Assembly (NCBI GenBank): GCA_024734555.1
Contig: JANPWX010000129.1
Span: 1,194,548-1,258,547, forward strand
Direction: 5' to 3'
DNA: 64,000 nucleotides
Source: Trochalopteron elliotii
Taxonomy: Eukaryota > Chordata > Aves > Passeriformes > Leiothrichidae
Positions 50,101-62,192 of this stretch are shown in pieces. The first letter of the stretch is position 1. Every line of letters begins with the position of its first letter. The notes under the pieces were generated by a model, which worked only from the letters and a program-made list of their open reading frames with translations, had not been told where the DNA came from and did no database searches. Position numbers and translations under genes: made by a program.

Positions 50101-53100
50101 TAAACAACACACTAGGAAAGCACAGATTCAGTTGCTGCTGAGGATGGCAGGGTGAAGGCACCTGTGGTCACCATGCTGTGAGAAAATCAGTGTCCTTGTG
50201 GCACAGGTGATGGTGGGAGCCTTACCGAGCACTGCTCCTGCTGCTTCTGTGCCCCACGAGGCACCGGATGGAGCCGAGGGTCTGGATAGTGAAGAACCAT
50301 CCCACAGCCCCCATAACTGACACATGGAGAGAGGAAGAGTGGAGCTGGGTAACTGGGCCTCTCAGGCTGCACTGGGAGGTCTTTTGTCTGTCAAGAAAAT
50401 AAGAACAAGAAGAAATGCATTAGCAGTGGAATACAACCAACAGAACATTCAGGTACCAGTGGGTTGCAGCGCTGCTAGTTTAGACCCTTCAGACTACTTA
50501 TCATTTAAAAAATTATTTAAAACAGCTGACTTGTGCCACACCAGAGTCTTGATGCCTTTTATGCGAGGAAAATATTGGTTCCATGATATGACAAGCACAA
50601 TTCTGTGTGTCTATTATATTCCAAAACAACTCTATGTTTTCATTACACACAGTAGCTGTCAATAGTTTGAAGCAGAACTACATGGACAGTCATTTGCATG
50701 ACAAGATAAGTAAATCATTTTGGTACAGGACCAAAGTTGTTGGCCTCAGATTTAGGTCTGCCTTTTTAAGGCCTTCTGTTATCCAGTAGAGCCAACAGGA
50801 ATTTGCCTCAGGACAGAGCAAGGAGGAGTAAAAGATGATTAATATTCTGTGACTGTGAGTCACAACTAAATAATTTGACTTAAGAAAACAAACTAATAAA
50901 TATTTTATATGCTTGCTCTCATCTTTAAAATCCTCCACAAGCTCTGTTTGATCAAATCCCGAGGCAGGAAGAGACAAACAGGAAGATCTCCAGTGTGAAC
51001 TGTTGGTGCACTGCAGGGACAGTCAAGCACAACAGCTCTGAAACCAGCCAGAGTGAGGGGCACAGGGCAGCACCCAGCCTCTGACACTTCTGCAAGACCC
51101 CTCTGATACATGGTTTGGTTGAGAATAAGACCATCCTCAAGTTTCTGTGTCACAACAGTGTTGGGGAGGACAATAAATCACCACAGAGCATTTTGGTAAT
51201 CGGCCGTTCTTTTAAAGTATTGCTCAATTTTGTCAAGACAGGAAACCTCGGCATTTCATCATTCTTAAATGGGGATTGAGAAAGCTCAGAGTTTTGCATG
51301 CCATGATTTTACTATGGCTTCCTACTGACACTACTTTGAAGAGATAAAAAGGATGTTGCAAGAAAAAATTATTGCAGAGGCTGCTCAGCTAATTTGTATG
51401 GAGACCATTTTTTCCCTCAGTGATATTAACATTACTCTAATTCAATTGCAGAGGTCAGGATTAACTACAGAAGCTCTTTATTTCAAAAGTTGGTTTGATC
51501 TTACAACTCTTGTATCAAGTGCCAGTGAAACAATCAAAGTCCTCTGGATTTGTTTTTGGTTGTGTCCACCCTCCCCCTCCTCCATTTTCAGATATGTCTG
51601 AAAAGTTTTTGCAATAAATACTCCCTTCATCTACTTATTTTGGAAGTCTTCTCTAATCGTTTCTCATCTTCTTACTGCATTACTTCAGAATGATTTCATC
51701 CCAGGTGGTGACCTCATATAAAATCCAATGTCAATTAATGGAAGCCAGAAAGCCTTGAGTTGTGTGGAAAGTGAGAAAAAAAAATAAAATACATATGTGC
51801 TGGCAGTGGGAGCTTTCTTTTGACTCATACCTGAGAGCTGAGTTTACTCAGTTGAGATTGTAATCTCTCATTAATTTTCTGCAATGCTTCTTTCTCCTCA
51901 TTAAGCCTCTCTCGGTCAGATCTCTCCTTTCTGAAGTCTTCCTCATATATTTGGACCTGCAATTGTCATGAACCGTGTGTGAACTTCAGCAGAGCCACTC
52001 TGGGGTTTGGTTGCTTTCTAAACACTGCCCAAGCAGAAGGGTGAATTCCAAGGGGATCCCTGCTCAGTACAATCCTCCAAACAAAAGTTTCCCTGGTCTT
52101 TTTCTGTGACCAATACAAAGTGACAAGCAATGGCCATTCTCCAGTGGCTCACGTCAATTGAAACAGTTCCCCGTGCCAGTTTTTGTACAATCTTGCAATC
52201 CAAAAAGCTGACTGGCAAACATCAGTTTCAAATATTACAAATGAGATAGCAAATACTAGTATGGATCTTTTTAAGGGATTAGCAGTAGCAGGACAAACAT
52301 TTTACCAACATTTTTCCAGTTTTCTCTTCAGTTATGGGCACTTTCAACTCCCTCCTGTATGTCAGGTGCAAGGAGTGAGGGAAGAACCTCCTCACCCCAG
52401 TGCAGAGACAGAAGGGAGCATAATGTACACAATTCCAAATGAAATGTAATGTATGCAATGTCCAGTGGAAATACAGATGTTTGACCTTGTTCCTAGGGAA
52501 TAAGCTGCCTTGCAAATGCTGAAGGATGCAGTGGCTTAGTTCTTTTTTATGTGGTCAGGAATCACAGAGCTTCATCCCATTAAAAAATATCTGACCACCC
52601 CAGGCATAGGCAGTGAGCACACAGAATCAGGAACAAAATAAAAATCCATAAATTATTTGATGTTAAGATGACTGCCTTAATTCTTCAGGATGGGCAAGCA
52701 TCCACCTGGTGAGAAGCTGGAGGTTGGTGGCACTTCTACTGACAAATAACAGCAAAGGCATGTTTGGGTGGGAACCACCACCAGAACTTTCAGAAGCCCT
52801 TTCATGTCCTCTTGGTTGCTCACTAAAGCCTGCTCACAGTCTCTTCCCAAAAACTTGTTTGAGGTGGCTCATGCCCTGCCCATTGGACAGACCCAGTTTT
52901 CTTTTTGCTGGAAGCAGTGCTATGACTTCACAGAAGGACTAAAAAACTGCTAATATCTCAGGGGAAGAAAAAGACCAACACAGGGCTCTATAAATTCTTT
53001 TCCTGACCCTCTGAAGCAGAGACAAAGCTGTCACTTGCAGAAATCCCTGCATCCTTTGTCCATCTACACACTTCTCTCCTCAGCATTTCCTCATTTCTTC

Positions 53101-56100
53101 TCTCCCAATTCCTTCTCTGCTGTCCCACCTGCCTCCCACTCCCCAGCTGTCCAGCTCCTCACTGGAGCTGCAAGGGAACCTCTTTGGCACAGTTTTGCCA
53201 TTGATTCTGCTGCCCTGAGAAAGAGGGGACACCTGCCAAGGAAAGAATGCCTTCATCTCCACTGCTGTGACCAGGGATGGGCTGATGACAGCCAAGCTCC
53301 CTTGGGACTCTGTCACGTCACTCTCTGTCCCAAGAGTCCCTCCTCCATCCAGTTAGAGCTTTCTGCCCTATTTCGTGTAGAAGGAAGTCTGGACTAACTG
53401 CACTGATTTATTCAAGTAGAAAAACACATTCATAAAATGGATACCCCATGAGAATTTTGGAAAAAAAAATGGTTTACTCTATTTTATTGTGTAGAATGAA
53501 ATAACTCATTACTGTACAATCAAGTGCAGGATTTTGTTCTCCAGCATGTGGCAAGCATTACATTAGAGAGAAAAATCTGGCTCTGCTGTCAAACGTGACA
53601 GAAACAAGTATCTTATTCCCATTGAATAAAATTCCCATTCTGATCACATCCATTTGTGTGTCAATAACATTAACCCTGACACTGTCCAGGACAACAGACC
53701 TGAAGTGTTAAAATTGTCTGAAAACTGTATTGTTTTTAAACTGATTCTTTCATATGGAAAGAAAGACAGTGCACAAAACACTGGAGTTGCTCAGAACAAA
53801 GATGAATAAATAAATAAATATGTGTCTATAGTGCTTGAGATGCAGGTTATGGATGCAAATAGTTTGCTTCAAACTTAGAAAACTGCAATGCCAATGCTCA
53901 AGTTTTCCAAGACTAGGATCTTTGGATAAATCACTACACTGGCAATTTCTAAGACAAAAGGAGCAGAAGACAAAATCAGTAACTCATGAAATTTACCACT
54001 CCCTCTAGATGACATTCAGTCCCTAGAAAAGAGCTGGCAGGACACCTCCAGGAGTCAGGAGAGCCATTCTGCTGCTTTTAGTACTCCACAAGTCCTTGCT
54101 CCAGCCCTTTGCCAGGACTCAGTTTCACTTTGTGGACACTGCTGAGACACTGATGTGGGAAGCATCATTCCAAAGGGCTGTGGCTAAACTGGCTCTTCCT
54201 TTCAAAAGCTCTACACAGCAAGTCTACCAGCCACAACCCCTGCCAGAGAAGGCAAAATTATGCCGTGTGAAATCTATCCAGGCTCACTTGAGTTGTTCTT
54301 ACCTGCTGTTTAAGAACTTCAAGCTGGGTTCTCATCTCCTCAATGCTGCTCCTGTCCCCCTTCCCTGGAGGAGTCCCGACAACAGGCAGGTGCTGCTTTT
54401 TCAACGCATCCAGAAGGGCCTGCAGTGTCAAACAGCAAAATTACTAAAACAGAGATTCACCACATGAAAATGAAAAAAAAAATCCTTTAAAATTATTAAA
54501 AAGAATTATTCCCCTTCACTTGTAGCTGCTTCAGTTATGCACACTGGATAATAAACCCACTTAACTACAGTAAAGCCTGACTGAAACATTTTTCACACTA
54601 AAAGTAGAGATTCCTCCACGTGGAACAAGGTAAATCCTCCCGTTTGAGAGGAAGTTGTGTAGTCTCGATAGCTTGTCACTAGAGGGAGTAACGGATACAC
54701 ACAACACCGGTCCCACTCTAACTCTGTTCTACACTGAAATTCTGCCACAGCTCTTTGCAGACTTTATTTGTAACAGCGCTACACAGCTCTCCCTCGGACT
54801 GGAATAATTTTTAAATTCCTCCTACATCTCTCTGTCTATATCTATTATTTTCTCTACTCTAGCACAAATACCATTCAGTAGTTCTCAAATTCTCCCACAT
54901 AAGATATAAATCCCTAACTTCACCCCGTTTAGAAGGTGAATTCATGCCCACGAGCCTCAGCTCTCCCTTGATGCCCACACTCCATGCAGGAAGGATGGAA
55001 GATATTTTGAGGAGGAAGAGGCAAAGGGGGAAGAAGTGGCCAAGCAGGGGAACCAGGCTCCAAAGCAATCCAAGGATTGGTATTAATTATCCAAGGCCCA
55101 ACGAACACCAAGCACTTTCCATGGAAGGCACAGAAAAGGAAGACTTTTTATCTGACAAGCTGCTGTCCCTAAGAATCGTGCAGAAGTGAAATTGGTATAA
55201 TAGTGGCAAAGCTTGTGTTCCATGCCTGTACATAAAGAAGGTTCAACTTCACCTGGGAGGGTGAAAATACAGTTACCCTGATTACTGATTAACCCTTCTT
55301 CTGGCCCTTTGAATCTCCCTTTAATACCTTTTTGAGAAGATTCTACAACTCAGAATTATGAAGGGGGAAAAAAAAAAGAAAAATCCAGAAAATTAAATGT
55401 TCAAAAGGTTAATTGTAAGGTGAACATTTTTTTCAAACTGCATTTGGAAACAATACTGTGAGACCTTGCTTTATCCATTCACATAAAAAGAAAAAGTTGT
55501 TTGATTTCAGAGAATTTGTAATAACTTCAAGTGGCTGAACCTGAAATAGCAGGGGACTGAAGTCAGAAGGGCACAGAGGGTCCCTTCCTGTCTCATGTAA
55601 ATTTGTGACGTGAGGCTTGAAGGATGCAAAATGCCCAGAAAACCAGTAAAGTACTGTTGGGAAAGTATATATGAAATTGATGCTTCATTCAGAAGAATGC
55701 TCTATATACCCATCTGTCTTAATACAGCCACATAATAAGACATTTAAATAAGTTGTTTAACAAACAAGGCCTTGAATTAAAGTTAGACTGGAGCTTTGAG
55801 CAAGTCCTATCAATGCATTTCAAAAAGAGCTAGAGACCATGGGTTCTGTCAGATTTTTTCTTATGGCAGCATTTTGTTTTTTGGCTTGACTTCTGTACAT
55901 CATGGTCCTTTAGCTTATTAAAGCATCTATTAAAGTTACACAGCAATGGTTACTGCAGTGCATTTCCTCAGGAAGTGTTTGTGGTTCACCATGAAATACA
56001 AAATTGCTAGAAAACACCCACTGCTTTATGTGATCTTTTGATTAAACAAAATTACATTTATTACTTTCCCCCAGTTAAAAAAAAATAGCTATTTAATGAC

Positions 56101-59100
56101 AATTTCCTCAGTGAGACATACATATTCATAATATTATAGGTATGAATATGTGTGTGTATGGATATAAACAGTAAGGCAGGACCATGCCTTGTGAAGAGAA
56201 GCCATTTTTCTCAAACACAGAATACATGGACACAACAGTTTTCAAACTGTGTGACCTTTCTTTTCAACCACAGTCTTTCACTAGATGCATACAGAAGCAT
56301 CTTTGTGCCATTTCCCTTTTGCTCTGAGGAGGGAGGATGCAGAAAGGGGTTAGACATGACACGTAGAGAGGTTTTATAGGAGAAGCCAAATACTCTCTGA
56401 ATTTTTCTCCTTGCAATGCAACCCTACTACCTGCCAGGAGCAGCATGCAGAGGTCTGAGCTGAAATGAGGTTTTGAGTGTTTCCCCAGCTCCCAAGTGGT
56501 GATCATGTGTTTGCCACCAGGTTGTTCACCCAGGATTGAAAAGCTGGTATCTGGGAGGTCACTGACAACAGAGATCCCAGAATTAGAGGAATCAGCAGCT
56601 TACTCCTGTTCCTACCTTGTTGAGACGACTTATTTCACTCTCATAATGTTCTTTCTTTCTGGTCATTGAGGCATTCTTCTGCTTCAGGAGCCTGTTCTCT
56701 TCCTTCACTTCATGGAGAGCTTCACTGAGGACCTCTGTATCTTTCTGGGATATAAAAATACAGAGAGATGCTGTAGAAATGCAGATGGAAACATTTTTCA
56801 AGAACAATTTTCAGAATACTCTTCTGTCTGACAGATGTGCTGCATTTTTGTTGTCCCAAACATAGCTGGGAAGGGAGGCAACAGGAAGACAGATCATTAG
56901 TACACCCAGATATGATAAAGTCTGTAGAAATTGTTTTGACCACTCACCATATGATGAGACAGAGACAACATACCAGACTAAATCCCTGCTCTCTGCAGTT
57001 GCACGAAGGCATGGGAATGCTGGCAAGCCAGGCAGATCAAGAGCACATCTACAGTCACCCCAGACCCACACTTCTCTTATGTACTCAGAGACTAAGACCA
57101 GGGCTAAATGCTGGTGGAGTCCCAGCCATTCCCAGTGCCACACAACATTGAAGAAAAAACCAGAAAAAAAAAAAGTATTTGAAATATTTTCTGCAGCTGC
57201 TTTATGTGAATAAAAAAAGTGAGATCCAACAATCACAGGCACACCACACCACAGGAATGGTTTGTTTTTTTTTTTTTTCTGTGTAAAAGGCTCATCTCTG
57301 TGCAGCCAGTCACAGTTTGGGCTCATCAGAAGTTCATCACTGTGTGCTAACTGAGCCAGTGAAAAACACTCCTGAGTAACTGTTGGTTACACATGAGGGA
57401 GCTTGACTCTAAGCTCTAAGTTAGCTGGGACATTTCATTTTCTCCAAAAATTAGGCAAGATTAGCAGGGTATCTCTGCCATAAGTATAGGAACTCATCCT
57501 ATACTTATACCAGCTTGAGCTAGCTCAAGCTGACAAGCACTTACTGGCTGAGTGTGCAACTTGAAAGAAATTGCAGATTTAAGACCAAAGTTCCAGGCTG
57601 GCTAACCTGTCCCCATAAAAAGTTTTGGACTACATTGTCATTTAGTTCATATGCAGTAAAAAAATCCGAGAGAGTGTACTACTCATCCTTATTTTTATAA
57701 AATGATAGCTGTTTTCCCAGGTATCATACATTAAAAGGCAGACAGTAACATGAACAGAAATATGGACTGTCTCACATTAAATCAACACTCAGAGCAAATA
57801 TAGGCAGTGATTCAGCAAGTACCTAACATAGTTTGTCTTAAAACATTTAAATTGTGCTATGGATTTGGAATCAAGTACGTGCTTAGCTAAGACTCACTGA
57901 TAAGCAAGTAAGATTAATGCTCTGCTTATGCAGATGCAAGCCAAAGGGGTTGCATTTCTTTTCCTGCAGCAGCTAAGTCACATCTCAAAGCCTGGAGGTG
58001 ATGCAATTACCACTTGTTTCAGGTTACCACGAGAAGCCCAACTTCAGCCATCATCACCATCCAGAAACTCTCACTAGAGGTCATGAAGTATGTGTTACCA
58101 TGAAGCAGAATGAGAACAGGAAGCATCACTCTGTGGGGTTTCTAAAATGGAGCACAAAGGTTTGTGTAGGTGCCCATCATTCAGGCTGGTGGTTTTACTG
58201 AGGTGGGAATCCAGTTCAGGGATCTAAATTTAGATGCAAAAGCCCACCACAACCACCAGAGCCCAAGGAGCCCTGAGAGAGCAGCCCAACCACTCTGAGG
58301 GTGAGGTGAACACCACTCTGGAGCAGCTGATCAGCCCAGACACTTCCAGCCCTGATAACTGCTCTGACAGTGCCACTAATATTTGCAGGGAGCTGAGATA
58401 GCTAGCACATGTGTGAGAGCCTGTACTGTCAATACCAAAACCTGGGGGACTGGAGCTGCATTCGTTCCTGGAGTACTTCTTGCCAAGCACTTTGTGTAAC
58501 ATCTGCACTGGTGTTCCTCTTCCATTTGAAATAAGGGCAGCATTTTTCCTTCACCAAGAAATTCCCCCTGAACTGAACTGTGAGGAGGGAAATCTGTGCA
58601 GTGCAGATATTAACCTGCTCTTTACTCTCCCCCACACACACTAAGGCTGTGCTGTCTGCCAGTCATATTGAAATGACTCTTTCTCTATACACAGTTCTGT
58701 GATGAGGCAGCTCAGCAGCCGCTGCCTTGGGTAGGATATTGAGGAGCCACAGCCTCACCTCTGGGCTGTGCACAACCCACACTGTGCCTCACACAAGGGG
58801 AGAAAGATGAAAGGCAGCAGAGAGCTCACCACAGAGCACAAAAGGCATGCCACAGGGCACCCTCCCACCTTTTCCTGCAGCAGCCTCTCTCTGCCCAGCG
58901 CTCGCCACCTCTCCTCCTCTGGATGCTGCCGGTGTCTCTCCAGCTCCAGCTCACTCACTCTCCTCTCCGACACGTCCAGCTTGGCCTTCACCTCTGTCAG
59001 CTGAAAAGCAAGTGACAGACCATGCTGGGATCACCAGGGATTCTGAGAAGCACAGCACCTTCAGGGTGTTGAGCCAGAGGCATAAAACAGTTCCAGATTA

Positions 59101-62100
59101 AACGAGGAAGAGCCATTTGGATTCCTCTTCTCTTTGGGGGAAAAAGAAAATGAATTATTCAGATCTCAGCAAAGCTTTCAGGAAAATATTAGAGGGAAAA
59201 TTTTCCTGATAAGCACATTAAGTCATTCTATACACTTCCTTTTCACAGCAGGAAACAGTAGATGAGAAATGTCAGTCAATGAACCAACCTGGGTTTTGGA
59301 ATATCAGACAAAATCATGAGCACTGAACTTCACTAGGCAGCTGATGATAATGTCTGCAGCAATGATGCCACACAGCCATAAGCAAGGCATAAATTTGATC
59401 TTGGATGGAAAAAAAAGAAGGAAATCAAAATATTTCTTTACAATTCAGTTTGAAAGTCTCTGCTTAGAGAGGGCAACTTTCATGGAGAATTTACCAGGAA
59501 GCTCCCAGGTTTTACAAGAGATGGGACAAGAACCAGCACATATGTGATGATGTGGCACACCAGGCTGGTTTTCAGTTAACTGTGCTCTCAGTTACATGCA
59601 ATTTTTACTACAGTGTGGAGGGCATGAAGATGCTGTCACATCCACACTGGTCCCTACTATTTTAGGGACACCCTGCTTCTGGGGTTAGTTTGTCCTACTG
59701 AAGATTGACACACATTGGCTTCACTTTTATATGATGGAGATTTTTCAATTTATGAGCTCAAGACAAAGTAAGATATTTACTATGGCTATGGCAGGTTGAC
59801 ATTTAAATACAGAATTAACTGTTGGCAGGTGGCACACATATTGCAACAGAAGTTGTCAGCATCATTACCTGCTTTTCATAAAGCTGTTTCATACTTCTGA
59901 ATTGATGATCCCATTGCTTGTTCACCTCCAGGAGCTGTAATTACCAGGAAGGCACAGTAAATAACCCTTATTTCAACATTTTCAGTAAATCAAAAACAGA
60001 CTGGCATTCTAATCCACTGTCAGCGAGTGTCCCCAACCTCCTCATCATCTGGCCAGTTCATTAATTTCAGAAGAAGCAAGTTTAAGGTTTGGCAAGCCTT
60101 GCAGCCCATCTGTCAGTGCTTTGGTATTTCGGTTAAAGCACACGAACGTTCAGGAAGCAACACGCAGGAAACATGCAAATACATGATAAGCTACAGGTGG
60201 ATCATTTGCAACCCTGCACAAATCCCAAGCAGCAACTCCTAAATGGCCAAGGACTTTCCTGCCACTCTGCTACGAGTTCCATGAACATACTTCCAATTAG
60301 AATGTCTTTGACTTCAAACAAATGAATGGAAGACTCCTACTGATTCCTACTACTGGGTGCAAACTCTTACTGATTCCTACTACTGGGTGCAAACCCTTAT
60401 TGTTTCTTGGCCTTTAGCAACAATGGTCATTAATAAAATTTTCCCTTTGAACTAAATAAACCTCTGCTCTTCAGGATTCATGGGCAGGCTACAATCAGCC
60501 ATCATGTGGTTAAGGGTGTATTCAGGATTACCTCTCGTCTCTGTCTTTCCAGTGTGAGGATCTGCTGCTCCAGAGAATTGGATGATAAAGGCTTCTTTTT
60601 GCTCAGTAATGTGTGTCTTGACTGGGGAAAAGGAATGTTCAAAAATTAAAGCTTCTGGCCTGTTCTCTTCAAGATTCTCATGTAAAGCTCCCATCCACCC
60701 TGACAGGTGCACACAAAGAAACTGAAACAAACATTTTCTTACACCAAATTTGTATCTAAATACCTTCACACCTGCTGACAGCTGATTCTGGAGTGTACAT
60801 CTGCTTTAAACCCACTCAGGCTGTGTTTTAATTGAAGCATTATGCAAACAGCCACTGAAATAACCAAAATTGTATCTATTTGTACTGTCTGAGACACAGA
60901 ACACAAAATAGGATTTTAATTACCTTGCAGATGACAATACAAACAAGTAGTGCTAGCCACAAAAATTGAGCATGACTTGGAGTAGGTGTAAGTAATTCCC
61001 CTCATTTACAAGAACTGGAATAATTAGTAGGATTGCCTCTGGTGAGTGCTTGCAGGCCCAAAGTGATAAACTTTAGGACAATGGGCTCAAAACAAGCAAT
61101 ACTGAAAACAAATAGGCCATTTGGAGAAATTTAGAAGACCAGTCTGTAACTGTTATATTTTTTTAAAGTGTGGAGGCTTCACCCATGCAGGACAGCAGCA
61201 GGTAGACCCTCATTTTTATAATGGCAGTGTTGTACATCATAATTTCCAAGAAGTTCTTATGGATTGTCATGAAAACAAACATGTGATTCTATTAGAGAGA
61301 GAACTGTACTGGAAAAAAAGAGACAGCCTGATAAAAACAGAACATACTCTGTTCAGACACATGCTCAGGGATTTTTGTTTCCCTCCCTAAATTCTCAACC
61401 ACTATATGAAAAAGAAGAATAATAGTGTGAGCACTTCTGAGGTCTGGAATAAATTTTCTGTAGATAGAGTATTTAATGCTGAAAACCAATGAAGATCAAA
61501 GGACAGTTTTGCTGTGTCCTTTCAAAGGCAAAAATCTGAACCACATATTTGCCCCATGGCCAGTCCTGCTGAATTCTGATGTGGAGCCCTCGACTTCCAA
61601 GCCAGAAAACACTTAATCCCTCTTCTTGTAGTTCACAGACATGTTTAATTTAGAGTATCTGAAGCAATACCTGGCAGCTAATGGAGTTATTCCCATGCTG
61701 CATTGCTTTCATTATCTGGGCCTTAGGCCTATATTGAAGAGTATGTTTAAGAATAGTAATAAAGTGAATAAGACAACTCACAAATCTAACAACTACACAT
61801 ACACTTGGCACCAACAAGCCCAAATAGTGCTCACAGAAGTTGTGGGGTCACTCAAATGAACCACCTTGCACCCTTTGTGCAGTTTATGGAGGGCAAAAAA
61901 AACCCATTAGGAAAGGGCTTCTTTCTAAGAATGCCATCTGCAAAAATATTTCTAACATTTCCTTCCACCCTTACACATTTCAAATCATTCAGAAAAATCT
62001 ATGCGAACATGAAGATCAGCCCATACCTGTCAATCTACAAAGTGACCTGCACCAGCTCCTGTTACTCAGAAACCACTTCAGAGAACAGCCAACACAGTCA

Positions 62101-62192
62101 CTTACTTCCAGTGGTTCTGCTGGAGCTTCCATGTCACTCCCACCTGCCCAGGGGCATCCAAGCCGGTCTGGAGCGTTTCCTTCACTGCGGGT
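47134..62192 (-). CDS. TNIP3: TNIP3 (ABIN-3), A20-binding inhibitor of NF-kB (exons listed separately)
   Basis: Nine exons joined on the minus strand read as one coiled-coil protein of about 311 residues, if translation starts at the ATG at 62132. The human protein is 325 residues as I recall it. Order: N-terminal tail; long coiled coil (about residues 20-185); ABIN homology domain 1, which binds A20/TNFAIP3 (about 117-152); ABIN homology domain 2/UBAN, which binds Met1- and Lys63-linked ubiquitin (about 188-229); Pro/Cys-rich linker; conserved tail PDYQWYVPDQLPPDVQHKAN. Known for the family: these cytoplasmic adaptors work with A20 to limit NF-kB activation after TLR or TNF signals. Every confirmed junction is GT-AG and phase 0, except the last. 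NDNF lies downstream, as in human, which favours TNIP3 over its paralogue TNIP1. The first and last exons are the weak points. Confidence 0.93.
47633..47693 (-). CDS. TNIP3: TNIP3 exon, conserved C-terminal tail
   Basis: A 61-nt exon, acceptor ttctgtgcag|CCAGAC, donor GCAAATG|GTAAGA. It encodes PDYQWYVPDQLPPDVQHKAN plus the first base of the next codon (Gly in human). It is almost identical to the C-terminal block of mammalian ABIN-3. The exon ends in phase 1, so one more short coding exon must follow. Confidence 0.94.
47694..50225 (-). other. TNIP3: TNIP3 intron, 2.5 kb
   Basis: AT-rich unique sequence between two well-supported exons. No repeat family or extra exon was recognised. Confidence 0.8.
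50226..50387 (-). CDS. TNIP3: TNIP3 exon, Pro/Cys-rich linker
   Basis: A 162-nt exon with a strong acceptor (ttcttattttcttgacag|ACAAAA) and donor (TGCTCG|GTAAGG). It encodes 54 residues beginning TKDLPVQPERPSYPAPLFLS, then PCVSYGGCGMVLHYPDPRLH and PVPRGAQKQQEQCS. The second half aligns with the human Cys-rich segment before the PDYQWY tail. The first half is Pro-rich where human has charged coiled coil. Both ends are phase 0 and fit the neighbouring exons. Confidence 0.88.
51831..51956 (-). CDS. TNIP3: TNIP3 exon, ubiquitin-binding UBAN/ABIN homology domain 2
   Basis: A 126-nt exon, acceptor caattgcag|GTCCAA, donor AGCTCTCAG|GTATGA. It encodes VQIYEEDFRKERSDRERLNE then EKEALQKINERLQSQLSKLS-SQ. 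The DF..ERSDRERLNEEKE core is the UBAN signature shared by ABIN proteins, optineurin and NEMO. In that family the Asp-Phe and Arg/Glu residues contact linear or K63 diubiquitin. All signature residues are intact, so ubiquitin binding is expected. Confidence 0.96.
51957..54302 (-). other. TNIP3: TNIP3 intron, 2.3 kb
   Basis: Unique sequence. A short (AAAT)n run lies near 53808-53822. Nothing else was recognised. Confidence 0.8.
54303..54419 (-). CDS. TNIP3: TNIP3 exon between the two ABIN homology domains
   Basis: A 117-nt exon, acceptor cactgcag|GCCCTT, donor AAACAGCAG|GTAAGA. It encodes 39 residues. ALLDALKK completes homology domain 1. A Pro/Gly-rich linker follows (LPVVGTPPGKGD), then SSIEEMRTQLEVLKQQ, which leads into the ubiquitin-binding coiled coil. 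The linker differs from human, while both ends are conserved. Confidence 0.93.
54420..56615 (-). other. TNIP3: TNIP3 intron, 2.2 kb
   Basis: AT-rich unique sequence with short A runs. No other element was recognised. Confidence 0.8.
56616..56744 (-). CDS. TNIP3: TNIP3 exon, ABIN homology domain 1 (A20 binding)
   Basis: A 129-nt exon, acceptor tatcccag|AAAGAT, donor AACAAG|GTAGGA. It encodes 43 residues. The conserved core ELKEEN-like motif is present as HEVKEENRLLKQKN, followed by KKEHYESEISRLNK. In the family this region is the A20-binding ABIN homology domain 1, completed by the next exon. Phase 0 on both sides. Confidence 0.95.
56745..58868 (-). other. TNIP3: TNIP3 intron, 2.1 kb
   Basis: Contains the adjacent palindromes at 57480-57532 and a T run at 57265-57278. 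No other element was recognised. Confidence 0.8.
57480..57532. repeat. Two adjacent palindromes
   Basis: An 11-bp stem (ATAAGTATAGG / CCTATACTTAT, 7-nt loop, 57480-57508) is followed after two bases by a perfect 22-bp palindrome at 57511-57532 (CAGCTTGAGCT and its exact complement half). It lies in the TNIP3 intron between the 58869-59000 and 56616-56744 exons. Confidence 0.85.
58869..59000 (-). CDS. TNIP3: TNIP3 exon, charged coiled coil
   Basis: A 132-nt exon, acceptor gcttttcag|CTGACA, donor GAAAAG|GTGGGA. It encodes 44 residues beginning LTEVKAKLDVSERRVSELEL, then a very Arg/Glu-rich stretch ending RERLLQEK. The family has a similarly charged, low-conservation repeat-like stretch here. 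The GC-rich third positions contrast with the AT-rich introns around it. Confidence 0.92.
59869..59934 (-). CDS. TNIP3: TNIP3 exon, coiled coil
   Basis: A 66-nt exon, acceptor taattacag|CTCCTG, donor AAGCAG|GTAATG. It encodes 22 residues, LLEVNKQWDHQFRSMKQLYE plus KQ, nearly identical to the ABIN-3 family block. It follows the preceding exon without interruption. It is too short to stand out as an open reading frame and was found from its protein match and splice sites. Confidence 0.93.
60338..60397. repeat. 30-bp tandem duplication in a TNIP3 intron
   Basis: Two adjacent 30-bp copies (TACTGATTCCTACTACTGGG then TGCAAACTCT) differ at one base. They sit in the intron just downstream (in gene sense) of the 60532-60621 exon. 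Confidence 0.9.
60532..60621 (-). CDS. TNIP3: TNIP3 exon, start of coiled coil
   Basis: A 90-nt exon, acceptor ttccccag|TCAAGA, donor CGAGAG|GTAATC. It encodes 30 residues ending NSLEQQILTLERQRRE. This matches the start of the ABIN-3 coiled coil, with hydrophobic heptad positions. Phase 0 on both sides. Confidence 0.9.
62106..62192 (-). CDS. TNIP3: TNIP3 exon with likely start codon
   Basis: The 87-nt interval lies between a possible acceptor (cttcctccaaag|ACCCGC) and a good donor (CTGGAA|GTAAGT). An ATG at 62132-62130 gives MEAPAEPLE, resembling the Ala-Glu-Pro part of the human N-terminus. The frame is open upstream of the ATG through the whole exon (29 codons). The protein could therefore begin further upstream, or this part is 5' UTR. 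It joins in phase 0 to the next exon. Confidence 0.65.

Noticed and set aside
50888..50960. Possible extra TNIP3 exon (reading ELVEDFKDESKHIKY)
   Set aside because: It looks coiled-coil-like, but no acceptable donor follows and it does not match the family.
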